Part shown: one piece after another, positions 53,945-63,402 of the stretch
How the letters are laid out: each line of letters opens with the position of its first letter
How positions within the stretch are numbered: position 1 is the first letter of the stretch
NCBI GenBank assembly: GCA_903844815.1
Contig: CAIMVD010000002.1
Coordinates: 1 to 64,000, forward strand
DNA from: an uncultured Bacteroidota bacterium
GTDB taxonomy: Bacteria > Bacteroidota > Bacteroidia > Bacteroidales > VadinHA17
Direction: 5' to 3'
DNA: 64,000 nucleotides
Program-made: the position numbers and the translations under genes
The notes under the pieces: generated by a model
The model's input: the letters and a program-made list of their open reading frames with translations, nothing else
Database searches by the model: none
Told to the model about the DNA's origin: nothing

Positions 53945-56419
53945 TCATTCATACCTCAGTGACTCCACCGGATTTCTCCTGGCTGCTTTCCAGCTTTGCC
54001 ATGTCACTGTAATAATTGCGATTGTTAATGCGATTAATCCGGCAAGTGCAAAAATCCACAAGCCTATTTTTGTCTGATAGGCGAAGTTTTCCAGCCATTT
54101 ATTCAAGACAAACCAGGCCAGTGGCGTGGCAATGAAAAAAGCTATGACTACCCATTTAACGAAATTACGACTCAGCATTACCAGAATTTCTAAGTCACTG
54201 GAGCCATTAATTTTTCGAATCCCGATTTCTTTGGTTCGTTTCCTGGCAGAATAGACTGCAAGGACGAAAAGTCCAATGACAGAGATGAAAATTGCAAGAA
54301 TTGTGAACAGGGTAAATACCCGGCCAAATGCCTGATCGGCTTTGTATTGCATATTGAATTCCTCGTCAAGGAAGAAGTATTGAAAATGATCTTCCGGATA
54401 GATCTGTTTCCAGGTTTTTTCAATATTAGCAATTGTTTGTTTTAAACCGGATGAGTTTAATTTGATTGAATAGTATCCAATATCTGACATCCAGCTATAT
54501 CCATAGAAGAAAATAACAGGTTTAATCTCCTTCCTCAGCGATTCGTGGTGATAATTCTTCAGGACTCCAATAATCTTAAATTCCTTATCTCCAACCCTTA
54601 CCATGGTATTAATCGCTGATGATGCATCGGAATAACCCAGTTGTTTTAATGCAGATTCGTTTATGATCATAGTATTGTTGCTTTCATTTTCTTCTTCTGA
54701 AAACGGCAAGCCTGCAACCAGTTTAAGGTTAAAAGTTGGAATAAAATTATAATCGATATATGCGTATGCAAAAACATTTGCTGCATTGGGCTGATCGGTC
54801 ACCTTACGGACATCCTGCTTTTTCCACAGAATTTCTTTTCCCGGAAGAATAGACGAGGTGGCAACAGACTCAACGCCGGGTAATTGTCTGATCTGTTCTT
54901 TGTAGGCATTTAACCTGGTCATTCGCTGTGGCCGTCCGATTTGAGTTGGTGGGGAAAATGTGACGAGTGTACGATCAATATTAACACCTAAATCAGCCGA
55001 CTTCATATAATTAATCTGCTTGAAAACAGTAATTACTGCAGCAATCAGGAATATGGATGCAGCAAACTGGGCTACAACCAAAAACTTGCGTAAATCGAGC
55101 GAATTTGTTACCGAAGTGTGAATCCCTTTAAACAAATCGAGTGCCTTATATGAAGAAAGATACAGTGCAGGATATAATCCGGAAATAAGTACACCAGCAA
55201 TGATTATAACGATAAGGACAATTACATAATCCCATCCGATTGATGTTATAATTGGCAGATCAGTGAACGAAGAGAACCTGTCTTTGAGTAGAAACACCAA
55301 AACAAGTGCGATTAACACACTAATCAAATTAGTAAAAAACGCTTCAGCCAAAAACTGGTAAACGAGATGTTTCTTCGCTGCACCTGCCATTTTCCTGATC
55401 CCAATTGATTTGGCATGGTCAACAGCCCTGATAAGCGTGAGATTGACGAAATTAATCCAGGCAATAATCAGAATAACAATTGCGATAAATATCATGGCTA
55501 TGACCGAGTTGCGGTCTCCATTTATTTTACTCTCATTGTCCAGATGCGAATTCAGGTGAATGCCTTTTATATTCTGAAGACGAAACTCTGTCTTTCCATT
55601 GTTTCCTGTAATCTTTTGAGTATAGTCAACCCCAATCCGGGCAATTTTTGATTCAATTTGCTTACTATCAGTTCCCGGTTTGAGCAACAGATAACTGTAC
55701 CAGCCATTATAGCCATATTCCCAACTGGTGACCTGTTTTTTCAAAACGTAAGCATTCGGGTTTTTAATAATTTCGGTGCCCGTTACATCATCCCAGTTTT
55801 GGTAATAGTGATAGTAGGTCTGGAGACTAAGTAACATATCAAATGAAATATGAGAATTCGATGGAAGATCTTTATAAACGCCAGTAACACAGAAACGCCA
55901 GCCCTGGCATACTTTAAACCATTTCCCGACAGCATTTGTTGTTCCAAACAGACTCAGGGCTGCCGATTCTGAAATGACAGAGGAATAGAGCGGAATTAAA
56001 GGATTATCTGTTCTAACATCAATGTAGTCGAGTTTAAAAACACTTTGAAAGGTTGAGTCGGCTACATACATCTGAATGTCAGCAATCTGGTTATCTTCAT
56101 TGTAAACAGTCACAACATCCTTAAAAAGTTGTGTACTGCCAATCACTTCCGGTACTTTCTCTTTTAAGACAGGAGCCATGCCACCAAGTGTCCGGGCGCT
56201 ATTAAAACTTAGTTCCCCATTTTGATAACGTGTATAGCTGATCCGGTAAATGTTATCGGCATTTTTCCAGTTATTATCGTAGCTGTACTCATGCGCCACA
56301 TGCATAAGTATCAAAATAGAGGATGCCAGCCCAACAGCCAGTCCGGAAATATTTATTAATGAAAGTGATTTATGCTTAAAGAAGTTTCTTGATGATATTT
56401 TCCAGTTTGCAGAGTTCAT
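53945..56419 (-). CDS. FtsX/MacB-type ABC transporter permease
   Basis: 824 residues. Two FtsX/MacB_PCD halves: each has a periplasmic core and membrane segments, with the first at residues about 20-430 (SLINISGLAVGLASSILIL, a motif of this family) and the last TMs near the C-terminus, which ends ARRNPVESLRYE as usual for these permeases. No ATPase subunit gene is adjacent. Likely part of an envelope lipoprotein or peptide export or mechanotransmission system. Typical of Bacteroidota, which have many such stand-alone permeases. Confidence 0.9.
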   Translation of the reverse strand: MNSANWKISSRNFFKHKSLSLINISGLAVGLASSILILMHVAHEYSYDNNWKNADNIYRISYTRYQNGELSFNSARTLGGMAPVLKEKVPEVIGSTQLFKDVVTVYNEDNQIADIQMYVADSTFQSVFKLDYIDVRTDNPLIPLYSSVISESAALSLFGTTNAVGKWFKVCQGWRFCVTGVYKDLPSNSHISFDMLLSLQTYYHYYQNWDDVTGTEIIKNPNAYVLKKQVTSWEYGYNGWYSYLLLKPGTDSKQIESKIARIGVDYTQKITGNNGKTEFRLQNIKGIHLNSHLDNESKINGDRNSVIAMIFIAIVILIIAWINFVNLTLIRAVDHAKSIGIRKMAGAAKKHLVYQFLAEAFFTNLISVLIALVLVFLLKDRFSSFTDLPIITSIGWDYVIVLIVIIIAGVLISGLYPALYLSSYKALDLFKGIHTSVTNSLDLRKFLVVAQFAASIFLIAAVITVFKQINYMKSADLGVNIDRTLVTFSPPTQIGRPQRMTRLNAYKEQIRQLPGVESVATSSILPGKEILWKKQDVRKVTDQPNAANVFAYAYIDYNFIPTFNLKLVAGLPFSEEENESNNTMIINESALKQLGYSDASSAINTMVRVGDKEFKIIGVLKNYHHESLRKEIKPVIFFYGYSWMSDIGYYSIKLNSSGLKQTIANIEKTWKQIYPEDHFQYFFLDEEFNMQYKADQAFGRVFTLFTILAIFISVIGLFVLAVYSARKRTKEIGIRKINGSSDLEILVMLSRNFVKWVVIAFFIATPLAWFVLNKWLENFAYQTKIGLWIFALAGLIALTIAIITVTWQSWKAARRNPVESLRYE

Positions 56420-56463
56420 TTGTAATTTGGTCCTTATGTATATTTAAAATCCCGGGAGACGAC

Positions 56464-56471
56464 CAAAATTA
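56464..56471 (-). promoter_or_regulatory. Putative -7 box of the FtsX permease gene
   Basis: On the minus strand TAATTTTG fits TAnnTTTG, with a leader of about 38 nt. No -33 box recognised. Confidence 0.35.
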
Positions 56472-56594
56472 GAAAATTCCCCCAAATATCTTTGTTACTA
56501 TAAAAATTCGGATGTCATTGCCACAGTTGGCTGGCTAAAAGGAGCATCTGCATTTTACGAAATTCATCACCTAATTCGTTAGCCCTTCTATACA

Positions 56595-56626
56595 AAACCC
56601 TGCAAGACATTGATCTTGCAGGGTTT
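56595..56626. terminator. Hairpin terminator near the second DUF1080 copy
   Basis: Perfect 13-bp stem AAACCCTGCAAGA / TCTTGCAGGGTTT around CATTGA. It lies between the 5' end of the permease and the 3' end of the DUF1080 gene (both minus strand), so it most likely ends the DUF1080 transcript that finishes at 56716. Confidence 0.7.
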
Positions 56627-56715
56627 ATGATTATGACACAAATCCTGTTTACCTGAATAATTTTCCGTTACCCGGCTCTAATTTATATGGTTCACAGGAA
56701 TTTACCTATTCCTGT

Positions 56716-57366
56716 TCACCTGAGAGGTTTAACAGCAACTTCCTTAAAATATACGGTTGAAAGAGAATCATGATTTTGCAGTCCCATATAACCTGATTCT
56801 GGTCTGGGTCCACGCTCCGGTTCGAAATCTCTCGATTTTGGCTGAACCGCATCTCCCTCCTTAAAATCAGTTACCTTTACTCCATTAATTGTCACTATGG
56901 TTCTTTGCCCATCGAGTGTAATCTCCATAGTATTCCATTCTCCAGTTTTATTTTGTGGATGGGCCATTGCTTTTGTAAGTGAATACAAAACTCCTGAGCA
57001 GTGATACTCGCCTCCTACATGCCTGGTCCCATTGTCAATCTGTACTTCATAACCTTTATTTACTGCATACCATTCATCATTCGGTTTTTCAGGTATTCTT
57101 ATGAAAACTCCCGAATTGCAGTCATTGTCTTTTACGTTATAAACAACCCTGATAACAGTATTGCTGAATTTCTCAGCAGGATAGAGGATCATGCCCATCC
57201 CTCCTACTGTTTTAAGCAGACCATCTTCGACAACAAAATTACCGGGTCCTACCTGTTCCCAGCCTGTTAAATCCTTGCCATTGAAAAGCTGACGCCATTT
57301 CTTCTCCTGGTTAGAGCAGGAAATCAGAAAAACCCCAAGGAATAAAACCAAAAGATATTTTTTCAT
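56716..57366 (-). CDS. DUF1080 lipoprotein, close paralogue of the gene at 51377
   Basis: 216 residues. Intact lipobox (VFLISC, then SNQEKK). The DUF1080 domain is nearly the same as the copy at 51377, differing in scattered residues (NKTGEW for KKQGEW, for example). Probably the active membrane-anchored copy. DUF1080 proteins may act as 3-keto-glycoside lyases or hydrolases; here the substrate is unknown. Confidence 0.87.
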   Translation of the reverse strand: MKKYLLVLFLGVFLISCSNQEKKWRQLFNGKDLTGWEQVGPGNFVVEDGLLKTVGGMGMILYPAEKFSNTVIRVVYNVKDNDCNSGVFIRIPEKPNDEWYAVNKGYEVQIDNGTRHVGGEYHCSGVLYSLTKAMAHPQNKTGEWNTMEITLDGQRTIVTINGVKVTDFKEGDAVQPKSRDFEPERGPRPESGYMGLQNHDSLSTVYFKEVAVKPLR

Positions 57367-57437
57367 AGGTACACAAATTGATGTCCTCCAATTTAAGAAA
57401 TTTCATGAAAACATGAGGTGTTATTCTGAAAAATAAA
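57367..57437. repeat. Duplicated 5' flank of the DUF1080 paralogues, copy 2
   Basis: Matches 52028-52097. The similarity fades beyond about 57437. From there to 57632 no gene was recognised; a 34-codon frame ending near 57615 has no supporting evidence. Confidence 0.75.
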
Positions 57438-57632
57438 GGATCTGAAGCGTTGGAAAGACGTTCATGATAACCCTTCAGTATGCCATCGTGTCCATCCGGC
57501 ATTCTTGAACCCTGGTGGAAAAAAGTTTTCATTACTGGATTACGGATGCGTATTTTAAAATGTTTGTTAATCCGAAATCATTTGGGGAATTTTTATTCGA
57601 GAACGGTGAATAAAAATGACAGGAGAGAACTT

Positions 57633-58409
57633 CTAATGCTTTTTCCAAAAATATTCTTTCTGAAAGTTAAATATTATTCCTGCCTGTATCTGATTGGTCT
57701 GAGTGGAGTATTCATATCTGATATCAAACCTGAATCTGTCACTTAACCTGAATTCAGTCCCGGCTATTCCTCCAAAACCAAACTTCTCCACTAAATTTAT
57801 CGTTGGACCGGCATATAACTTTTGCCATGAAGGAGTCATGTTATAAAGGAACTGATGTACAAAATTAATATGGAACCCTGATTTTTTGTTCAGGTATATT
57901 TTAGAAAAAGTAGTTGTGCCATCAGTCATATAGTACCTGTCCGAAAAGGTCATAATGCTCATTCCATACTCGATAGCAGAATGTTTAAAGGTTTTTCTGC
58001 AACCAAAAACCCATCCGGCACCTTTAACATAGTCCTCGCCTTCAAAAAATCCCTTTACAAATGAGTAGGACGGATAAAAATAAAAATCATTTGATAATAA
58101 TATCAATTCACCAAGAAGCGCTCCAATGCCAATGTACGTAACAGGTCGTATAGTTTTTTCCGGACTGCCCGAACTTCCGATATTGATCCGGGGCCATGCC
58201 GTTTTATAGGATCCCGGATTATCTGAACAATTGCTATTATTCAGAATTACATCAGACGCTATATTTAAATCCTTTGAGAAAGGAAATTCATAATAATAAA
58301 TGCCAGCTGATTTATTAAATAAATCAATCTCATTTGTGAAATATAATCCATTCCCAGAGAGAGTTAGTTCAGTCAACATACAGATTAAGAATAGAAGACC
58401 GTTCTTCAT
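57633..58409 (-). CDS. Exported hypothetical protein, predicted outer-membrane barrel
   Basis: 258 residues with a signal peptide (about 1-18). The second half has alternating strands (GFGGIAGTEFRLSDRFRFDIRYEYST) and ends in aromatic residues, typical of small outer-membrane beta-barrels. No family assigned. It lies 12 bp downstream of another barrel gene on the same strand. Confidence 0.6.
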   Translation of the reverse strand: MKNGLLFLICMLTELTLSGNGLYFTNEIDLFNKSAGIYYYEFPFSKDLNIASDVILNNSNCSDNPGSYKTAWPRINIGSSGSPEKTIRPVTYIGIGALLGELILLSNDFYFYPSYSFVKGFFEGEDYVKGAGWVFGCRKTFKHSAIEYGMSIMTFSDRYYMTDGTTTFSKIYLNKKSGFHINFVHQFLYNMTPSWQKLYAGPTINLVEKFGFGGIAGTEFRLSDRFRFDIRYEYSTQTNQIQAGIIFNFQKEYFWKKH

Positions 58410-58421
58410 TTTAAGTAGCTG

Positions 58422-59147
58422 TTAATTTGCAGAAGGGTGATTCAACCTGCCATTTAATTTCAATTTAAACAGGTAAGCAAGGCTGAAAGTTACCGATGTT
58501 TCTTTAACCGCGACAGGTGTTGACATTATATTGGTTATGTCGGTTCCTGCTCTTAGCTCAAAGGATAAAAGATCTGATTTGACCGAAAAATCAACTCTTA
58601 ATCCGAAAATGGCTCCTAAACCTACCTGAAGATCATCCTCCCTTGATTTTGTACCATTATATGAAACCAGGAGAGGAACCCGGCAAAAAGGACCGGCAAA
58701 AATTTTCAGATTTGAATTCTTCCCAAATGATAATCCGGGAAGGAGTGAGAATTGGATTACTGAACCCGACAGAGTATAATCGGTATTGGTTATACTGCCA
58801 TCAGGGTAAGTTCGACGCCATTCAGAATAGTTTATGTTGTGTCTGATCCATATATAGTTCACCTCTGGTTGAAGGGAGAAATGATTGTTGCTTTTGACAT
58901 CCAGAAATAATCCTAAGCTGAACCCTGCCCTGACTCTGTTTTCGTCATTTACGGTTAAACTGTAGCCATGAGGTCCTGAACCAACTGGCGACATTTGAAA
59001 ATCAGATAAGCATATCCCTGGACGAATTCCGATTGAAAATCTTCTTATTGTTTCAGTTGTGTCCTTAATTTCCATGCTGAACAGAATGCGAGGGACCATA
59101 AACATAAAAAAACACATGGGAAGCAACCGGCTTGAATATTTAAACAT
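58422..59147 (-). CDS. Outer-membrane beta-barrel protein (PorT-like family)
   Basis: 241 residues with a signal peptide (about 1-25). Repeated amphipathic strands (SIGIRPGICLSDF, HFSLQPEVNYIW, LLSFELRAGTDI, TFSLAYLFKL) fit the OMP_b-brl_2/PorT-like family. The C-terminus does not end in Phe, but that is common for these. Likely an integral outer-membrane protein of unknown role. Pairs with the gene at 57633. Confidence 0.7.
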   Translation of the reverse strand: MFKYSSRLLPMCFFMFMVPRILFSMEIKDTTETIRRFSIGIRPGICLSDFQMSPVGSGPHGYSLTVNDENRVRAGFSLGLFLDVKSNNHFSLQPEVNYIWIRHNINYSEWRRTYPDGSITNTDYTLSGSVIQFSLLPGLSFGKNSNLKIFAGPFCRVPLLVSYNGTKSREDDLQVGLGAIFGLRVDFSVKSDLLSFELRAGTDITNIMSTPVAVKETSVTFSLAYLFKLKLNGRLNHPSAN

Positions 59148-59436
59148 CTTGTTTAGTAATTTCTACCTGTAAGCTCTATTTTGACAGATCCTTCAAATAA
59201 TTACCATCACTTGTCCACCACCTTGCTCAGAAACTTCGTTATCAGTACTTCTGCCTGCGTTAATACAGGCTCCCTATTTACACTTAGTCAAATTTACTAA
59301 ATAATTTGTGGCAAAATGCACACAAATTATTTTTGCATTATATTTGAACGGGCTATTAAAAAACAATCATAATAGTAAAAGAAAATTATTACTAACATCT
59401 TTTTTAGCAAGTATTTACATCCTTAAAAAAATTCAG

Positions 59437-61842
59437 ATGAAAAGAATTCTCAAAATCGCACTTAAAGTATTACTGGCTTTAATTGGATTAGTTTTAATTT
59501 TTGTGATTATTGGAGCCATATATGTAAATAACATTTTACTGAACATCGACAAAAAAGACAAATTCAGAAATGCTGAAATTAAAGAAATCACAAAAGATGG
59601 ATACAAGTTCAAAGATTTGAACCGTAATGGCGCTTTGGATATTTACGAAGATGCCCGCAAGCCGATTGAAGAGAGAGTGAACAATGCTTTATCCCTAATG
59701 ACTCCGGAAGAAAAAGTGCGGCTTCTGAAAGGTTCCGGAATGGCATCTATGATTGGCAAAGGACCAAAGGACGGAGTCGCTGGCGCAGCTGGCACGATCG
59801 TTCCGGTACCGCGTCTGGGCCTCCCGGCCATTATTTTGTCTGATGGTCCGGCCGGATTACGTATTGCACCTACTAGAAAAAACGACAAAAATACTTATTA
59901 CGCCACAGCATTCCCAATTGGAACTCTCCTGGCATCGACCTGGAATACAGTGCTTGTTGAACAAGTTGGCAATGCGATGGGAAACGAATGCCTTGAATAT
60001 GGTATTGATGTGATACTCGGACCTGGTGCCAACATTCACCGTAACCCATTATGCGGACGAAACTTTGAATATTACTCAGAAGATCCGGTGGTGACCGGAA
60101 ATATCGGCGCCGCGATGGTTAATGGTATCGAGTCGAACGGTGTGGGAGCTTCGGTAAAGCACTTCACGGCGAACAACCAGGAAACAAACCGTAATCAAAA
60201 CAACGTTATTGTTTCTGATCGTGCCATGCGTGAAATCTATCTGAAGGGTTATGAGATCATTGTAAAAAAAGCTCAGCCATGGACCATTATGTCGTCGTAT
60301 AACCTGGTGAATGGAACCCATGTTTCAGCCAGTAAAGACCTGCTGACCGATATCTTGCGAACTGACTGGGGTTTTGAAGGATTAGTAATGACAGATTGGT
60401 ACGGAGGAACCAATCCGCCTGCTGAGCTGAGTGCTGGTAACGATCTTTTTGAGCCGGGAACCAGAAAACAATATAAAAGCTTAATGAAAGCCTCAGAAAA
60501 CGGCAACCTTCCGGCAGAAGACCTCGACACATCGGTGAAACGAATTCTTCGACTGATCCTGAAATCGAAGAAAATGGAAGGATATAAATACAGTAACAAA
60601 CCCGATCTGAAGGCTCATGCACTGATTTCCCGGCAATCAGCTTCTGAAGGAATTGTGCTGTTAAAAAATAACACCACTCTTCCGATGAAAGGGGTAAAGG
60701 AAGTAGCCTTATTTGGAGTAACTTCCTATGAATTTATTATGGGAGGCACAGGTTCAGGAAGCGTGAACGAAGCTTACACAATTTCGCTTAAGGAAGGAAT
60801 GACCAATGCAGGATTTGCAATAAACGCTGCTTCGGAGAAAGCATTTCTGGCCTTCAAAGCTGCTAACAAGGAAGCCTTTAAGTCCAACGCCCTGTCAAAA
60901 ATGATTGGCTCAAAACGTCCTCCCGAATTACTTCTTTCAAAAGAATTGTTGGCGGAATGTATTAATACTTCCGATTTAGCCATAATCACGATTGGCAGGA
61001 ATAGTGGAGAAGGCGTTGACCGTGTGAAAGAAAGCGACTTTGACCTTTCAGGTGATGAACAGAAAATGATCGGTGACGTCTGTGATAATTTTCATGCTGC
61101 CGGGAAAAAAGTCGTGGTGGTTTTGAACATCGGTGGCGTAATCGAAACTGCTTCATGGAAAGACAAACCCGATGCCATTTTACTCGCATGGCAGGGAGGA
61201 CAGGAAGCCGGAAACTCTGTAGCCGACCTCCTGAGCGGGAAGGTTAACCCAAGCGGCAAACTTACAATGACCTTCCCTATTGCCCTGGAAGACCATGCTT
61301 CGAGTGCAAACTTTCCAATGAGCGGAGCTCCGATGAACTTTAGCTATATGTTTTCCAAAAAGCTAAAACCCATGGAAAAACAGATTAAAAACAATGACTT
61401 CACCAAATACGAAGAAGGTATTTATGTCGGATACCGGCATTTCGATAAAAAACATTTGGATGTTTCGTATCCCTTTGGTTATGGTTTATCCTACACCAGC
61501 TTCGGATATGAAAACATGAAAGTGGAAGTAGCCGATGGAATGATTAATATTTCGGTTTCGGTAAAAAACACAGGCGAAGTGGCTGGTAAAGAAACAGTGG
61601 AGATCTACACTTCAAAACCGGAAACAGACATCGACCGTCCGGTTCAGGAATTAAAAGCGTTTGCAAAAACACCGACACTCAACCCTGGAGAAACGATTGA
61701 ACTGATCATGAGCATTCCGGTTTCTGATCTTTCATATTGGAACGAAAACACGTCTTCATGGACTTTGGAAAAAGGTATTTACAGTATTAATGCTGCTTCC
61801 TCTTCGAGAGATACGCGACTCAGCCAGAAAATCAGTTTATAG
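59437..61842 (+). CDS. Membrane-anchored GH3 beta-glucosidase
   Basis: 801 residues from the ATG at 59437; a GTG at 59308 adds 43 residues and is less likely. A single N-terminal transmembrane segment (ILKIALKVLLALIGLVLIF) anchors the enzyme, facing the periplasm. The GH3 N-domain has the nucleophile Asp in GLVMTDWYGG and the opening LNRNGALDIYEDARKPIEERV; a C-domain and a fibronectin-III-like domain (YVGYRHFDKK to end) follow. Hydrolyses beta-glucosides or related glycosides. It may act on the same glycosides as the DUF1080 proteins. Confidence 0.92.
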   Translation: MKRILKIALKVLLALIGLVLIFVIIGAIYVNNILLNIDKKDKFRNAEIKEITKDGYKFKDLNRNGALDIYEDARKPIEERVNNALSLMTPEEKVRLLKGSGMASMIGKGPKDGVAGAAGTIVPVPRLGLPAIILSDGPAGLRIAPTRKNDKNTYYATAFPIGTLLASTWNTVLVEQVGNAMGNECLEYGIDVILGPGANIHRNPLCGRNFEYYSEDPVVTGNIGAAMVNGIESNGVGASVKHFTANNQETNRNQNNVIVSDRAMREIYLKGYEIIVKKAQPWTIMSSYNLVNGTHVSASKDLLTDILRTDWGFEGLVMTDWYGGTNPPAELSAGNDLFEPGTRKQYKSLMKASENGNLPAEDLDTSVKRILRLILKSKKMEGYKYSNKPDLKAHALISRQSASEGIVLLKNNTTLPMKGVKEVALFGVTSYEFIMGGTGSGSVNEAYTISLKEGMTNAGFAINAASEKAFLAFKAANKEAFKSNALSKMIGSKRPPELLLSKELLAECINTSDLAIITIGRNSGEGVDRVKESDFDLSGDEQKMIGDVCDNFHAAGKKVVVVLNIGGVIETASWKDKPDAILLAWQGGQEAGNSVADLLSGKVNPSGKLTMTFPIALEDHASSANFPMSGAPMNFSYMFSKKLKPMEKQIKNNDFTKYEEGIYVGYRHFDKKHLDVSYPFGYGLSYTSFGYENMKVEVADGMINISVSVKNTGEVAGKETVEIYTSKPETDIDRPVQELKAFAKTPTLNPGETIELIMSIPVSDLSYWNENTSSWTLEKGIYSINAASSSRDTRLSQKISL

Positions 61843-61891
61843 ATATTAAATTAAACCTTTTAAAAATAAAACCCAGCAGATAGAAATCAGT

Positions 61892-61971
61892 GTGAGAGTG
61901 AGAGTGAGTATGGAGAAAAAAAGAAGTGAGAGTAATCACTCGTACCTTCGCACTCGCTCTCACTCTCACTC
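61892..61971. repeat. GAGTGAGAGTG inverted repeat
   Basis: Left arm 61892-61909 and right arm 61952-61969 form 18-bp arms with one mismatch; each arm is a GAGTGA repeat. A T-run follows the right arm, so it may terminate the GH3 transcript. A sequence like its left flank (ATCAGTGTGA then GAGAGTGAG) also occurs near 53918-53940. Confidence 0.75.
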
Positions 61972-61981
61972 TTTTTTTAAG

Positions 61982-62054
61982 TGGTGCCACCAGGAATCGA
62001 ACCGGGGACACATGGATTTTCAGTCCATTGCTCTACCGACTGAGCTATGGCACC
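61982..62054 (-). tRNA. tRNA-Phe (GAA)
   Basis: 73 nt. Acceptor stem GGTGCCA / TGGCACC, D-arm with GCTC...GAGC, anticodon stem ATGGA/TCCAT around CTGAAAA giving anticodon GAA, and a TTCGATT T-loop. The T-stem has one C-U mismatch (51-63) and CCA is not encoded. Confidence 0.9.
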
Positions 62055-62067
62055 TCTTTTCGGTCTG

Positions 62068-62098
62068 CAAATATATACCTCTAATCGGATTTGGCAAA
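62068..62098 (-). promoter_or_regulatory. Bacteroidota-type promoter of tRNA-Phe
   Basis: On the minus strand TTTG (62095-62098), 19 nt and TATATTTG (62068-62075) match the consensus; the start lies about 7 nt before the tRNA 5' end. Confidence 0.7.
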
Positions 62099-62120
62099 AC
62101 CTTTTTTAAAAAAATTACCA

Positions 62121-62152
62121 TTTGGATTCATTTTATTCATAACGTACATTTG
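62121..62152 (+). promoter_or_regulatory. Bacteroidota-type promoter of the M16 peptidase gene
   Basis: TTTG (62121-62124), 20 nt and TACATTTG (62145-62152) match the consensus; leader about 15 nt to the ATG at 62174. Divergent from the tRNA promoter. Confidence 0.7.
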
Positions 62153-62173
62153 CAGACTTACTTATAACCCACG

Positions 62174-63394
62174 ATGGATATCCTCATTCATACCCTCGAT
62201 AATGGCATTAGGCTGGTCCATCAAACCATCCCCGGCCTTGTGGCTCACTGCGGCGTCATTATAAATACAGGTTCCCGCGATGAATCCCCTGACGAACACG
62301 GCATGGCCCACTTCATTGAACACATGCTGTTTAAGGGGACAAAAAAGCGCAGGGCATATCATATCCTCAGCAGGCTCGAAGACGTGGGCGGTGAACTCAA
62401 TGCCTATACAACAAAGGAGGAAACGGCCATCCATGCTTCCTTCCTGAAGGATGACTACGAAAGGGCCATAGACCTCATAAGCGACATCGTTTTTAACTCA
62501 GTCTTCCCTGAAAAGGAGATTGAAAAGGAAAAAGATGTAGTACTCGAAGAGATAAACTCCTACCTCGACACCCCCGCCGAACTCATATTCGACGACTTCG
62601 AGGAGCTGGTCTTCGCCGGGCAGCCCATCGGAAGGAATATACTGGGCTCCGAAAAATCGGTAACAGAGTTCTCGAGGGAAAAAGTAACATCCTTCATCGA
62701 AAGAAATTATGGCACCGACCAGATTGTCTTCTGTTCAATAGGAAATATTAGCAATGAAAAAATTCTGAAACTCTTCAGGACCTGCTTTGGACAGGTCCCA
62801 TTATCTCATAAAAACAATAGTTCTTCAGCTAAATGGGAATATAAACCAGCTTCACTGACAGTAAAAAAGGATACATATCAGAACCATTATATAATCGGAA
62901 ACCTTGCATACAATCTTAAGGATCCCCGCAGGACGGGCATGTACCTGCTGAACAACATCCTGGGAGGACAGGGCATGAACTCCCGCCTCAACCTCTCGCT
63001 CCGCGAAAAGAACGGACTGGCTTATAATGTCGAATCAAACTATGCACCATACTCTGACACAGGAGTCTTTTCTATCTATTTCGGTACCGACAGCCAGAAC
63101 CTCGAAAAGAGTATCTCAATAACTATGGCCGAACTCAACAGGCTCCGCACTTCAAGACTGGGCTCAATACAGCTTAGCAAGGCTAAGAACCAGGTTAAGG
63201 GCTACCTGGCCAGGGGCTTTGAAAACCACGAGAGCCTGATGCTGAGTCATGGAAAAAGCATCCTTGTTTTCGACCGGATAGATAATATCGAAGACCTGGT
63301 CAAAAAGATTGATCTGATAACAGCAACCGATCTGCTCGAAATAGCCAATGAGGTGTTTGAACCTTCCAGGTTATCTGCTTTGTTGTACAGATGA
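62174..63394 (+). CDS. M16-family zinc metallopeptidase (insulinase family, M16B-like)
   Basis: 406 residues. The inverted zinc motif HFIEH (His46, Glu49, His50) and the downstream Glu in KEKDVVLEEINSYLD are present. The second half has the GGQGMNSRLNLSLREKNGLAYNVES signature of M16 peptidases. No signal peptide. Short form (about 400 residues), related to processing-peptidase-like bacterial M16B proteins that degrade peptides in the cytoplasm. The O-methyltransferase gene follows on the same strand after about 95 bp. Confidence 0.94.
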   Translation: MDILIHTLDNGIRLVHQTIPGLVAHCGVIINTGSRDESPDEHGMAHFIEHMLFKGTKKRRAYHILSRLEDVGGELNAYTTKEETAIHASFLKDDYERAIDLISDIVFNSVFPEKEIEKEKDVVLEEINSYLDTPAELIFDDFEELVFAGQPIGRNILGSEKSVTEFSREKVTSFIERNYGTDQIVFCSIGNISNEKILKLFRTCFGQVPLSHKNNSSSAKWEYKPASLTVKKDTYQNHYIIGNLAYNLKDPRRTGMYLLNNILGGQGMNSRLNLSLREKNGLAYNVESNYAPYSDTGVFSIYFGTDSQNLEKSISITMAELNRLRTSRLGSIQLSKAKNQVKGYLARGFENHESLMLSHGKSILVFDRIDNIEDLVKKIDLITATDLLEIANEVFEPSRLSALLYR

Positions 63395-63402
63395 GAAGAG
63401 TT

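Noticed and set aside
57511-57615. 34-codon frame ending EFLFENGE between the second DUF1080 copy and the barrel genes
   Set aside because: Protein-like in places but short, with no start or neighbour support.
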